Source: Campanula takesimana (Eukaryota; Streptophyta; Magnoliopsida; Asterales; Campanulaceae). Taken from it: DNA of 64,000 nt. The notes under the pieces were generated by a model. The model was not told where the DNA came from, did not search any database, and saw only the letters and a list, made by a program, of their open reading frames with translations. The position numbers and the translations under genes are program-made. Positions 10,501-24,274 of the stretch are shown here, in pieces. The stretch lies in the NCBI GenBank assembly GCA_026119855.1, contig JAOWBW010000386.1, positions 124,001-188,000 of the forward strand, read 5' to 3'. Position 1 is the stretch's first letter; every line of letters starts with the position of its first letter.

Positions 10501-13500
10501 GTCTTGAAACAGTTGTATTTGTTATGATCTGCAAGAATCAAGAATTCAAGATAAGTTGCATGAAAATGTGTCTCGATATCATGAATCTTTAAAAAAAAAA
10601 AAAAAACTCAATCTACCGTCATCAAGGCATTACACATCACATCCCTATCTAAGCAAGAAATGAATCTTAAAACAGAAACAATTATCTTCAGCAAATTCAC
10701 TCAGAATATTGTGAAAGATCCATCCCTTCAAATACAAAGAATCCTTATAATATGATGAAAAGAGAAAGTGATCAAGCCTAGGAGCAACTCAACGCCATCT
10801 AAACACAGATCAAGTAAACTGCCTATTAGACAACTCAATATCCCTCAAATAATTCTCACAAATAAAATCATTAAAGCTTCTCATGCTCATTATCAACCTC
10901 GAGCCCTCCTTCCCAAGAATTCCGAATGACACATTAAGCTCACCCACGAGACACTACCTAGAATAGAACAATAAAGACCGCTAAGTCATTAAACTCTTTC
11001 CCAGATAGCTTCACTGAGCCTAGGATGGGCAGGAACGTTAATCCACATGAATAACCACTGTATTCACCCTCGCTACAGACTCATACTTTTCCTCTCCGCA
11101 AAAAGATCTACTACCTCTGTCCCAAAATGAATGTCCGTTTTTGCTCTTGATCCGCTCTTGATCAAGAGCAAAAAACGGACATTCATTTTGGGACGGAGGG
11201 AGTAGTAACTACCAGTCCACCTGGTCAAAAGCATTTCGGAATCCAGCCTTAGAACTTAACTCCTCTTCCTACCTCGCCTCTCAAGATCCTCTACCCCCTC
11301 ATTAGCTATCAGAGCAACATCAATCGTTCCCACACGCATCCGACACAAACATCCATCAAGTATGGACCCGAAACGTTTGTTACATGCAAGACAAGAATGA
11401 AATAACAGGTCGTCCAATACAACAATTGGACTGAGATGTAGACCTTTAACTAAAAAGTTTCTGTAACACAGTTTTTGGTAGGAGCAGTGATCCTTGTTTG
11501 CTGTAGTCCTGTGGGTTTTTCGTGATTTTAAGAGGCATTTTGACTGCAAAAACTCCAGAAAGTTTCCAGAGCAGTCTAGACCCTTCTATGGGAGAGGGTG
11601 ACCTTTCGCTCTTCTCTTCAGAGTTCTGCTATCAGGGTTGCATTTATCGCGATGCTTTAAAAACTACGTTCTTGACCTAAAATTCAAACACTCCCTCTGA
11701 CCCGGAATGTTTGTAATAATTTGACTTTTTATGGTCAACAAAAATGAACTTTGACCATACATTGGTATCGATCTAGTGATCGAAGAAATTTTAACAATTC
11801 TTATGGATAAATCACTTAATGATTTATTAATTACAATTTTAAAAATTTCGCTAGAATGATTATATCGACATCAATATTTGGTCAAAGTTCATTCGTGTTG
11901 ACCATAAAAAGTCGAATTGGGACAAACTTTCCGGACAGAGGAGTATCTATTTACTATCAAAAGGGAGTAAGAGTAAAATATAAAGCCACATTAAAACTTG
12001 AAGTCCTTAGATGATGCAGGACTAGGAATAATTTGTTTTTCAGAATTCATGTTGAAAACCAAAACCTTTTGGTCAATGGAAAAGTGTCCTTGGTAGATAA
12101 GGATTAGGATTTATTTATTAGTTTCCGTTTAGAATTAATATTTAATTAGTATCCTAGTTCTTATAGTATTTAGGTTTCTTAAAGTCCTTATAGTAGTAGG
12201 TATTAGTTTCCTAGTTCCTTTTGAATTATTATTTCCTTTTACTAGTATTATTAAGATTTAGTTTAGCCTATAAATATTCATGTAAGCTTTCAAAGCTAAG
12301 GAGAGTTGAGATTAATATATAGAGTAAAGCTTTAAGCTAAATTGTGTGCTTCTTCTTCTCGATTCTTTCTTCATAAAGGCATTCTTCTTCTCTTTCTTGA
12401 TTTTCTACCTTTTATATACGCTTCCGCATACTGCTCTCTATAATTATAGCAACTCCAACAATGGTACTTGCTCCATGGGGATTGTAGGTACTGAGTCCTT
12501 GCTAGGGTATAGGTCAACAAAGTGATTATTAAGGTTTCTGGGTTAAGGTGAGTGTTACACGAACCAACATAGATTAATGGAGAAGAGGAGTGAAAATAAT
12601 GGACTAGCTCTAGGAGAGGGCAAGTATTGGGGATGAACTTGAGGGGGAATGTTAGTCCCTTGTTGTTATTGTCTAAAATGGGCTATGCCATCTATTAATA
12701 TTAGTCATTATACTAAGTCCACCCACAATCTCTTCTTTAAAGCTAGGCCGCGTATTGAACCGCGGTTGGTCCACGTGGAAATTCCACTACCCCATAGTTG
12801 CCAAAGGCGACCGCCCGCCTCGCCTTTTTGGCGCCTTGGGGGTTCGGTCGTCTTTTTGTAGCCAGGCAGGCCGATGTACGCGCCTTTCTTCACGACGCGT
12901 TCGCCTTACTCGCCTTTTTGCCGCCCGCCTCTCTCCTTTTTACATTTTTTATCTTTTCTTTTCTCTTCCCCCTTTTTCAAATTTTCATTTGCTTTTGCAT
13001 GACTTTAGAGATTGATTTCTTTTCTCGATAATATTTAAGGGCTTAAGTTTATGTCACTTGCTTAAACTAGTACTTGTTTTGTTGATTTGAACTTCGTAAT
13101 TTTAATTCATGCGCCTTTTGTATTAGAATTCTTACTTTTAAAGTTTGAACTATATTAGGATACTATAGCCTATCAAGGACTTAGTACCTCCCGCGGAACT
13201 TGTCCAATCACGTGGGAAAGTGGATTGGAGGATTGGGTAGTGGAATTGCCATGTGGACCAACGTGGTTCGACACGTGGCCTAATTAAGCTTTATAGGAGA
13301 GATTGTGGGTGAACTTAGTAAAATGACTAACATATATAGATGGCCTAGCCCATTTGAGACAATAACAACAAGGGAATAACATTCCCCCTCAAGTTCATCC
13401 CCAATACTTGCGCTCTCCTAGCTAGCTAGTCCATTACTTTCACTCCTCTTCTCCATTAATCTTTGTTGGTTCCTGTCGCTCACCTTAACCCAGAAACCTT

Positions 13501-16500
13501 AATAATTACTTTGTAGACCTATACCCTAGCAAGAACTTAGTACCTACAAAGACTTGGTACGTACAGGGATCGAATTCAAAATTCGATCTGCATGGACCAC
13601 CATTCACAAGGTATCAAATTATCATCTCCAACAATTGGTATCGAATTCATGGTATCAAATTATTTTTTGATATTTGCTAGCTATAATCATATTTTTACCA
13701 TCATCAAATTATAACCATTGCTTTACTTAAAACTTTTTTCCTTATTTAAAATGTTTAAAAAAAAATAATAGTCGTCACTTTATCATTATATAAAAAGACA
13801 AATAAATGTATGACCATTACTTTTGACAGTAACAATTATTTTAAAGTATGACCAAAAGGTAGTAAACTGCTACCTTGCTACCTTACTTAGCTAATACCAC
13901 ACCAAAATTTGGTAACATCTACTTTTACCAATGGAGTTCTTAGTACCTCCATATGGGTATCAAATTTGCATTTGATACCCATTGTTGGAATTGCCCTTAA
14001 GAACATTAAACAACCATAAAGAGCTGAAAGGCTATTTGAAGCTTTTCTGATGGAAAACGTACCAAACCATCCAAGCGAAGAGCAAGAGCAACCTACAACC
14101 ACAAAAAAAAAAAACATATCACAACAGCATTTGCACAATAAATAACAGCATGAAAGACTGCAAGTGCATTGTCTACCGCTGCAATATCTTCAAGGTCCTG
14201 TTTAGACAAGTCTGGAGCAATTTTAACAAGCAATGGAGGTGGACCCTCCTCACCCCACTGCATTTCATCGCGAGCTGCTTGAACCTTTAGTGACAGCGAG
14301 ATAGATTTTAAGTATTCCTTTTTTCCAAATATTAATGTAACTTCTCAGAGAAGTTAATCTCAAAATAGAAAATATACATATGCATATTTCTTAGAACTTC
14401 GAACCTTCTTGACAAGATCCTTCAACTGTTTTCTCCCCTGAAGTTGGCGTAATCCAGGGGTATTGGGCGATGAAATATTAATAACCTAGAAAAAAGATGC
14501 AAATTTTGTTACTGGGGGAGCAAATTCATCATCAGTGAACACACGCTACAACAGTTAAGACAACAGTCGGTTAAAATGAAGGCAATTACTTGAGGTGTGA
14601 CAGATGTTCATGTAACAGAAAGAGTAAAGGTTATACTATTTTATTTTCCTTAAACATAAGGGTGATCATATCAGAGATACTTTTCTTAATAAGAAAAAAA
14701 GTATATTAAAATCAACGTGAAGAATGTGTGTGTGTGTGTGTGTGTGTGTGTTGCATGTAGCGCACACACATATATACACATATAATAAGAAAAAATATTA
14801 CTGGATGATCTAGACAGACATGTCCGGAGGAGAAGCTGTACACCAAGAGAGACATAACCGACTATTCCATCTAATGGAGAAGTGCTCGACAATTCATGGT
14901 CACGTGTGTCATCAACAGCCCTCAGAAAGTGCCTCAAAGCAGATGAGCATAAAGAGGCGAGAAATTGGATAATCTATTTAGCAAGGGAAAAGGTTTGTTT
15001 GGAAAAAAATCTACATTTCTCTCAATGCCGATAACTCCCTCCATCCCGGCAAATTAATCCCACTTTTTTGGTTGTTAACTTGAGTCAACTTTGACCAATA
15101 ATTAGGTTAGCCTAATGAAAATATAAAACTTGTTATTGATAGTATTTACGATGGTGTTTCAATAACAAGTTTAAGATTTTTGTTAGGACCAGGACAGAGG
15201 GAGAACATCACAGGCTCGCTAAGATCTCTTATCTCCACAAACAAGCCACATCCTTGCCTCTTCCAGAATCCATAAATGTAATACTAGAAAACCTTCAATG
15301 GCAGAAAGGCACATCCTCATTCATCAAGTATTTTACGACTACCAAGCCACAGGAGTCGGACAATGAAGGATGAGATGGTCATGAGATTCACATTGACAGC
15401 AGCACACAACGCACATATCTGGGACGAATCCTTATGATTGTCGCCGACTAAGTACTAGAGACCATACAAAAGTACAGGTGTCAATGAAACTTTGGGTTTT
15501 AATAGACAAGAAGACAAAAGGAAAATGCAAGATTTAGGCCGAACAAGACTTTCCAACACATGTTTAAAAAAAAAATGTATTAGATCATTGAGAAAATATA
15601 TAGAAGAGACAGACAAGCCTCCATCAAAAGAAGAAATTACAAATGGCCTATACTATATAATTGCAGCAGACAAATCTCGTGTCAAATTAGTCAAAAAAAA
15701 AGTCACTATTAATTATACTTTCATCCATTTAAAGGAATGATAATGCATTGAGGGTAGTATGAACATGTCCTCCACTTCAACGATCATTTGGTTCCTTCCT
15801 CTTCATATACCTCACCCTAAGACAAATCGAAGTAGTAACAGCACTTTCTAATACTCCCTCCGCCCCATAACAAGGGTTACCAAAATTGAATGTGCGAGAA
15901 TTAAGGAAAAATAAATATAATAGTGATAGTGAGTAGGTGTTGTGAGTATGACAGTAGAGTAGGAGAGAGAATGGGGGGTAGGAAATAGTAAGTGGATTGT
16001 TGTTGTGAGAGGGCAAGTGGGTGCCATTGAATAAAGAAGTATCATGAAATTTATTGGGATAGTAACCTTTCTTATGAAATGCCCGAAAAGGAAATAATTA
16101 ACCTTTATTATGGGATGGAGGGAGTACCTTTCTTCGGGCTAACTCCAGACTAAAGCAGAAAAACGGCTTCAACTAAAGTGGGGGTTTTTATACAGGCAGA
16201 AATGTATTACATAAGCTTATGGAAGAGAATGTACAAAAAAGAAAAAGCAGTCCGTCAGTAAGATGTTGCAAAGAATTTTTAGCACCTCTGACTGCACCTG
16301 GCGAACAAATGATCACAAGACTCGCCCAAGGTCTGACAATTCAAACATCAACTCAGAGAAATTGTATTGGTAGATCTGTTGATTTGCATACGTCATTAGT
16401 ATTGAACTTATAAAGCTCTAAAGTCCATGTAAAGGCTCTCACGTCAAAAGCAACCCTCACCTTCCACATAAAAGATGATGAGGGGACGGAAAGGAAAAGA

Positions 16501-19500
16501 AACCAGCAACGAAATCAAATGAGCTAAAACCGAACTACAAACACCAATTTCCCAGAATCCTCCGATTCCAAAACCTGAGATTCTATTGGAGTAAAGACTG
16601 ATATGTGCATGAAATGAAGAAGAGGACGCTACACAGACGGATTCTCTATCATTTAGATTCAGGAAGAAATGAAAGTTCCATGAGATTTGTCAACCCCCCC
16701 CCCCCTTCTAATAAAAGGGTCAAATTGGGTATTATGAACCAAAGGTAAAACAATATAAGCAAGTAAAATACATCCCGAAGTGGGTATGATCCCCATCCCA
16801 ATCTGTGAACGGATTAAAGAAGAGAATGGTGATACTGTTGAATTGTATTTCAACGGGCTTGTGAAAAATAAAACCAGAAAACTTAGCATCTCGTCCATTG
16901 TTTTTAGCAATCCAAAATTGGTTTTAATTGTTTTTCCCTAAGAAAATGTCAGCATGTACCGATAATTAAGAAATCCAAATTGTCCAAGTTCCCCAATGTC
17001 AATCTGCACTCCTCCTGGAGACTTTCTCCCGAGGACCCAAGCCACTAGATCATACTCCCTCCGTCCCAGTTTAAGGTCCTTAGTTTGACTATGCACGCTT
17101 ATTAAGAAACCAAGGCAAAAACAAAGAAAATGAGTCAACCAAAAGTAGAGAGTGAAGGGTATAAATGTCCAAAACACTATTCATGAAGCAAGTGGGTGAA
17201 AGTAAGTTAGGTAAGTAATGGTTTTTTTGTAATTAAATGAACTTTTTGAGGGCAAGATTCTCCAAAGCACTATTCATTCTTTTCAATTTATGGAATAAAG
17301 CAACTAAGAACCCTAAACTAGGACATACAAAAAAAAGAAAGTAAGAACCTTAAACTGGGGCGGAGGGAGTATCTCCTACACTAACTGGGATCCTAAACAA
17401 AAAACAGAAAAGGAAAGGAATGTTACAAGGGACCATCCACTATGTAAAAGACCCTTTCCACCATATGGTCCCAAAAAGACAACCCTAGCATTACCTCCTC
17501 ACGAACCCCTAGATAAGACAAAAGCCATGAAAAAACACATAATTAAGGGACCATACGAGATTCCGACTTCATCTCCTAAATTAATCCCTGCAATTCCACA
17601 TTTAGCCAAATTAATCTTAAGGCCTGCACAGCAAAAACTCAACATTGGAAGGCAGCATTCCAGGACGTTTATGTAATGCAAAAAAGATAATGTACTGATT
17701 GTCTCTTATATCTTTAAAATCAAACTCACAACCCATAACCATATATGCCCCCGTAAGCTCCCAGTAGCCTCTTTTTTTCCATTCGAACCAGACCCAAAAT
17801 CCAAAAGAGCATGTGTATACTAGCATGAACCACCTCATTCACATACCTATCTTCACAATTTATACATATTTTGCTACTTAATACTCCCTCTGGCCTCATT
17901 TATAAGCACAAAAAAAAGACTTTAACACAGATAAAGAGTGTGGTTAAAGTAGTTTAATTGTCTTGATTTTATAACGAAAACATGTTAGAATTACTAATAT
18001 GTCCTCATATTAGTATCTAATAAATGTGAACTTATCTTTGAACATAAATAATTAATTAGGGTAATTTTGGTAAAAGAGTATCAAATACAATTGCATTTAA
18101 TGAGTTTTGCATGGAAATTGATGAGATTTTCTTATAAGGCGAAAGAAAGTTGTCTTTTTTTGCTTATATTTGAAGCCAGAGGGAATAACAATTTAGTCTT
18201 CAATTTCTCATCCATAGCAAGGTACATAGTTGTTAAAGGCGAGAGGCTGGCGGGAGGTATGTAGAAAAAGCGAAAGGTGAGGCGGCCAAAAGGCGAGCAA
18301 GGCGGTAAAATAGAGCAAAAAATAGTAATATATATATACTCCCTCCGTCTCACCTCACTTGAGACCTAAGAGGTGGGAACAATAAGTAAGAAAAAAGAAT
18401 AAAATAAGAAAAATGTGTGGTAGAAAATGAAGAGAGAGAATGAGTGGGGTTAATAGTAGGTTGGTTGAATGAATTGTGTGGTGGAAAATGAAGAGAGAGA
18501 ATGAGTGGGTGGGGTAGATTGAATATAAAATTATAAAAAGAATACCATTTTGGGGAGTCTCAAGTGAAGTGGGACGGACCAAAATGGAAATAAGTCTCAA
18601 GTGAGGTGGGACGGAGGGGGTATATATATGCAACATATATTACTACAAAGATTAAAACATGTTCTAAACAAAAATTTGCGTTAAATAAATGTCACAATTC
18701 CACATGTAATAGTAGCTTAATATAATTCAAACACCAAAAGTGAGAATTCTATGACAAAAGGCACATTAATTTGAATTATGATGTTCAAATCATCAAATAA
18801 GTAGTAATTTAAGAAACGAAAATAAATTTCAAAGCATGTAAGAAATGAGAATAGTATATCAGATTAAGTTAATCTATAATGTCAAACATTTAAGTCGATG
18901 CCTAGGGATGAACATAAGAGTCTATGAGATAATTGAAACTTCAAAGAGTAAGAAGAAGAGAACAACGTAAATAGCAAACAAAACCAAAGTTAATTGGGGC
19001 ACTCTTTTGCCTTTGTTCGTCATTTGTCGCTCTTCTTTTCTTTCGTCCACTTAAAAGAAATTAAGGGTATATTTCTTTCTTTTGCAAGCCACAAGCTATC
19101 TTTACCCCAATTTTTTTTTCCAAAATGACCAAGTTTAAGCTAAACCCTTAAACTAAAATTACAAATAAGGCCTAAGTTAACATTACACATATGCCTATTG
19201 CGCCTTTTTCCAAAGGCGGACATCTCACTCCAGTAGTTATAACCAAGAAAGTCGTTGCCTGTGCCAAAAGACACACAAAAGCCCGCCTCAATACCAAAAG
19301 GCGACTGGCCCCTAAAGGCGCCAAAAAGGCGAGGCGGGCAGAAAAGACGCTAGCCTTTCACAACTATAGCGAGGTAATATTCCAGGATGATAAGTAACAC
19401 TATAGTAATCTTTGAAGTGTTGATACACACCAATCATGTCATTTAGCTGCAACTTAAATGGTTTTCATATTCTTCTAACCAAGAAAGCCTATTTATTAGA

Positions 19501-22500
19501 CCAAGTAAAGAATCCATTTTCGAACCATAGAACTGTTTGATAAAGTATTTAAGCCACCAAACTGTTGATATCGAAAAACTCGTCATTCAAAAAGAAGTTA
19601 GAGAATTCATCAAGAAGATCAAGTCAAGAAGCATGAGAAAGAAAGAGAGGGAGGCGGGAGAGAAGGAGAGAGATTCATGGGTTTGGGAGATTCAAGGAAA
19701 AATCAAGAGACGTAAAAAAGAAACCCGGACACGGTTCACAAGATTTTAACAGAATTGGAAAACCCAAACTGTATGATTGGATATCTCACAGGAAAATGGC
19801 AAACAAGGTTCTTTATTCATAAAGTTGGGTGAAAGATCTAAATAGTTACAGCAAGTAACTAGGTTGCTTTCTTACGCACGCTAACACACACACCACACAA
19901 ATAGAGACGTACTCCCTGCGTCCCATTTCAAATTGCAACATTTGCCAGTTTTGGTGTCCCATAGAACAAGACTTTAAGGTTGTCTATAATCTATAGATTC
20001 AATCAGGATACCTAACAAAGATATAGATGAAGAACAAGAACAAGATTATTAAGCGGGTATAGAAAAGCTACCAAGTAATCAGCATATTGGGATAATGTAT
20101 GTACGCCTTGTACATAATCTGCAGCTGCATCTTCGCTGGTCTTGTTCTTTCCCAGATTGACCCCAAGAATTCCAGGTCCTGCTTTTCCTCCATGTTTAAC
20201 CTCGTCATTCGAAGGTGTAGTACTAGAAGTTTCATCCAACTTTCTCTTCCCGTGTTGGGCACCCAACCGCTTTGCAACGACAACAATTCCTTCACTATTG
20301 AAGCCACACCTATTAATTATAGCACTGCCCACAAAAAAATAATAGCTTAGAAAAAAGAAACATACTTTTCATTACCCCAACTCAAGAAACATTGTCAATA
20401 TATAACATTAATCAAGTAATTTACCCAACATTTGACAATCTGAAAATGCGAGGCTTTGGATTACCCTCCTGTGGAACTGGAGTTACCGACCCGACTTCGA
20501 CGAAACCGAAACCTAACCCAAGTAAGCCTTCAACAGCCTCTGCATTTTTATCAAAACCAGCAGCTAGGCCTACAGGATTGGAGAATCGTCTGCCCCAAAC
20601 TTCAAGTCCTAAAATTTGCGGGTCTGGCCTCTTTTCCCTAGGAACCCATCCTCTAGCTGCTGCTGTGACAGCCAACCGGTGAGCAACCTCAGGATCCAGG
20701 AATGCGAAGAATGGATTTACAAGTTTTGTTGCTGAGAATAGCCAGCCACTGCACAAAATGTTAAGTTACATGAATAATCCATGACCTAAGCTAATCCAAC
20801 AATAGATGCCATGATGGAATATGATTTTTGATCAGAAACATAAATAAAACAGAACGCATCATTATTAGATTTTTATTTTTTATTATTTTTCAAGGGTAAG
20901 GTAGCGCAACGCCTTTTTTTACAGTACAGGTTACAATTTTTTTCTTGCTTTTTGTACATTATAAGGTGCACTTTGGTTTTCATGTTCAAATAGGGATAAA
21001 TTGGATGTCAATAGCAATTTTTTCAATAATATGTACTCCCTCCGTCCCTAAATGAATGTCCGAATTTCACTCTGAGGGACATTAGCTAAAAGGTTCATGT
21101 TAGGCATTTTTTGCAACAAAAGTACATCAATACCCTAATGATCTCATTATATTGCATAGTAAGTCTAAGTATGAATTAGAACATTGTATGCCAAGGGACG
21201 ATTTAGTAACTTCCAATAATTTGGACATTCATTTTGGGACAAAAATTTTGCAAATTCGGACATTCATTGAAGATGGAGTATGTGATATTAAGGCTTAGGG
21301 TCTATGGTTTATGGTTTTAGGGTTCAGCATTTCAGTTTCTTTGGGGGTTCAGGGTCCAACTTTAGAATTTAGGGGGAGATAGGGCGGCACCAGCGGCCTA
21401 GCTTTAGAGAGATGATAGGTAGTATAACAAACTCCAGGACAGACTAGTTGTTAAAAATTTGAGCATTTCATTCAGTCCAAATGCAATAATACTGGGAAGA
21501 AGAAAAACCCCAAACTTCATTGGACCATAGAACCTTTGCAGAGCCCAAACCCCTCCCTTTTTTTGCAAAAGAAAATCTCTGACGTACATGGACTAACTCA
21601 GGCCTCATGCGAACATAAAAAGACGAGAGAAATAACACAAAGTCATCTTAGAATGGAGGACTATAAGAATGGGTTCACTAGCCTGCATGCATCCAGACTC
21701 AAATCTTTAAAGGAAAGCCTACTTTACCAATAGAGGTTGTTCTTAGTTTATCATGAACATGGTCCAAGACTAAACTTTAATCGAGAACTCAACTTTGATT
21801 TCAAGTGAAATTTGATAAAGAAAAGCGACTGGGTCCCATTTAGCTAGGATAAGCAAACTAATTTGGATATGTGACAGGATAGGTTGTTCTTGACTCTCTA
21901 GAGTCCATAATAGTTCTCAGACCGGATCATGCTTCCAGTGCCCAGTCTATATCGAAATATGACACCATTGGATGACTGAGAAATGAAATTCCAAGAGCTT
22001 GCATAGAAAACTGGGTACTTCATTTACCATCTTCAGTTTTGACCGAGCCAAAACTTGCTTCTGATCACATTAGGCCAAAGAAAATAATGTCCATCGACAA
22101 CTGCCACAACCATTTAAAGAGCAGCTTCTGAAGTTCTGTTAACCAGTTAACCAAAATGTAAGACATGTACCTCTAAAAACTTTCTCAGAAAGATCTCACA
22201 TTGCTAGCCCTCATTTTATGTCAAGCCTTACTACTCTAAAAAATGAATTTTTGCATCTACATAACCTCCTAAAGCTTCTATTTAAAGAAAATCAAAGATC
22301 AGAATTCAGGACTCGCACGTCTGTACCTCAAGTTCTAAAGAAAAAGTACAATTCTGGGGTGTTATATTTGTTCTTAATGTTCCAAAAAATTAAAATAAAA
22401 AATAGCGTAGTAGATGTTACCTAGAGAAAAAATCAGGGTGCTTGTCAAGCAGGGTCTATTCTGGTAAATTCACAGAGATAAGGAAGATAAAATGCATTTA

Positions 22501-23877
22501 GATTCGTAGTTAACGATGGTTTTCAGAGAAACGAGTAGTTACACAAATATGTAATTAAGAAAAATAATAATGTAATGCAAGAAGTCAACTCATCATATAC
22601 CAAATTAAAAAACATTTGTGTTTTAAGAGGATAAGCAACAAGGAAGAAATACTTAGAATAAATTGGAAAATGAAGAAGAATAACAGAATATATTTTTTCT
22701 CCAACTGTCACTAATAGACAAAGCATGTCCCATAATGTCTTCATTGAAAAGTATTTACCAAAAATGTGCTCTTTCTTTAATTATCTATTGTCAATAGTAA
22801 ATTCAATGTTTTAGCACATTAAACTACTTGCAATAGCATATTCTATTTTCACTAAAATCAGGGGAAACATAATTCTTGTTTGGCCAATAGCATAGTCTAT
22901 TTTCCCCACAGCAAATACTTAGTGGGGAAATTGCAGAAAAGAAAATTCGTTGTTGCCAATAGCGTATCCTAGTTCTCTGCTATAGCCAATAGCATATTCA
23001 ATTTTCCCTAAACAATGATTTCGCTATAATCAAAAGTGAATTCAAAAGGTAACACATTTTGGTACCTACTTCGTCAACAAAGACGGGACACTTTTCTAAA
23101 TGGCAGTTTGAGAAAAGAAAAAAAAACATGAATAACACGTACATAACCATAACCAATAATAAGAACATCTCGCTCAAAAACCATTGGCTGGTTCCCAGAC
23201 AATACAACAAAACATACAACAGTGAGATGAATAATAAACTAGTCAGTTAAGATCTTATAGAAACTCTAAAAACAGTGCTCTTCACAATTCACATAGTCCC
23301 ACTTGTCACTTAAATTCACTATCTATAGATTCCCCACAACATTGTGGAAAATTCTTTGAATTCGAACAAAAAACGAACGCAGATGTTCATAAATGCCCAA
23401 CATGAGAGACCTGATGCTAGGTACAATCCTACCACTCGACTTTTCCCCTTTCAAAAATCAAGAATAATTACCAGAAAGTTGCTTCATCCACAGTACTAGC
23501 ATAAGCTCCTCCAGATATAATTAGACCGATGGTTGCTCCCGTCAATAATATTCCCTACGGTAGGAAAAATACCAACATAGATTTTAGAATCAAGAAGTCA
23601 AGCATTATAGAACTTCCATTGATTTCGCATCACAAATTCACAGTTCTTTACACTACAACTGAAATTTCGAATTCTAATTTGTTTCACAAAAGATCAATCA
23701 CCAAATTGCCACTACAACCATGTATCACTTCCCCACTTCCTGCTTCCCATCCCCATTCCTAATACACACAATCTTAAAAAGAAAATCAACTCCACATATA
23801 TTCCCAAACACTCAGCTTTTCGTATTCAATCTCACTAAATGCATCAAAGAGATGTGTGTATTACTTTATGCACATAG

Positions 23878-23928
<51 letters not shown>

Positions 23929-24235
23929 GGATGCAGTATGTCGGTGTAATTGTGTTTTAGAATTCTAACTATCTTGGGCAATAGCTTCAACCATAAACTA
24001 GTTCTACTACCCGGAAATCATTGGCGACGTTTTATGTTACTTGCAAAGAAAAACCTTGATTTTCAGCACACTGATTCCTCTTCAAATTCCTATTAGTCCT
24101 CCTCTACCAGTCTACCTAATACTATAACTGAAATTTTCTGAATGCACATATTAATCCAAAATCCAATACAGATAATGTAACAAGAAGAAGCTAAAAAAAT
24201 TCAAAACAGAGAGTGTATATAATACACATATATAC

Positions 24236-24274
<39 letters not shown>

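Noticed and set aside
15492..15740. Small Lys-rich ORF in PYRD intron 4
   Set aside because: AT-rich, spans a poly(A) tract, no known similarity; likely chance.
20392..20682. Plus-strand frame opposite PYRD exon 3
   Set aside because: Antisense shadow; the minus strand carries the conserved dehydrogenase sequence with matching splice sites.
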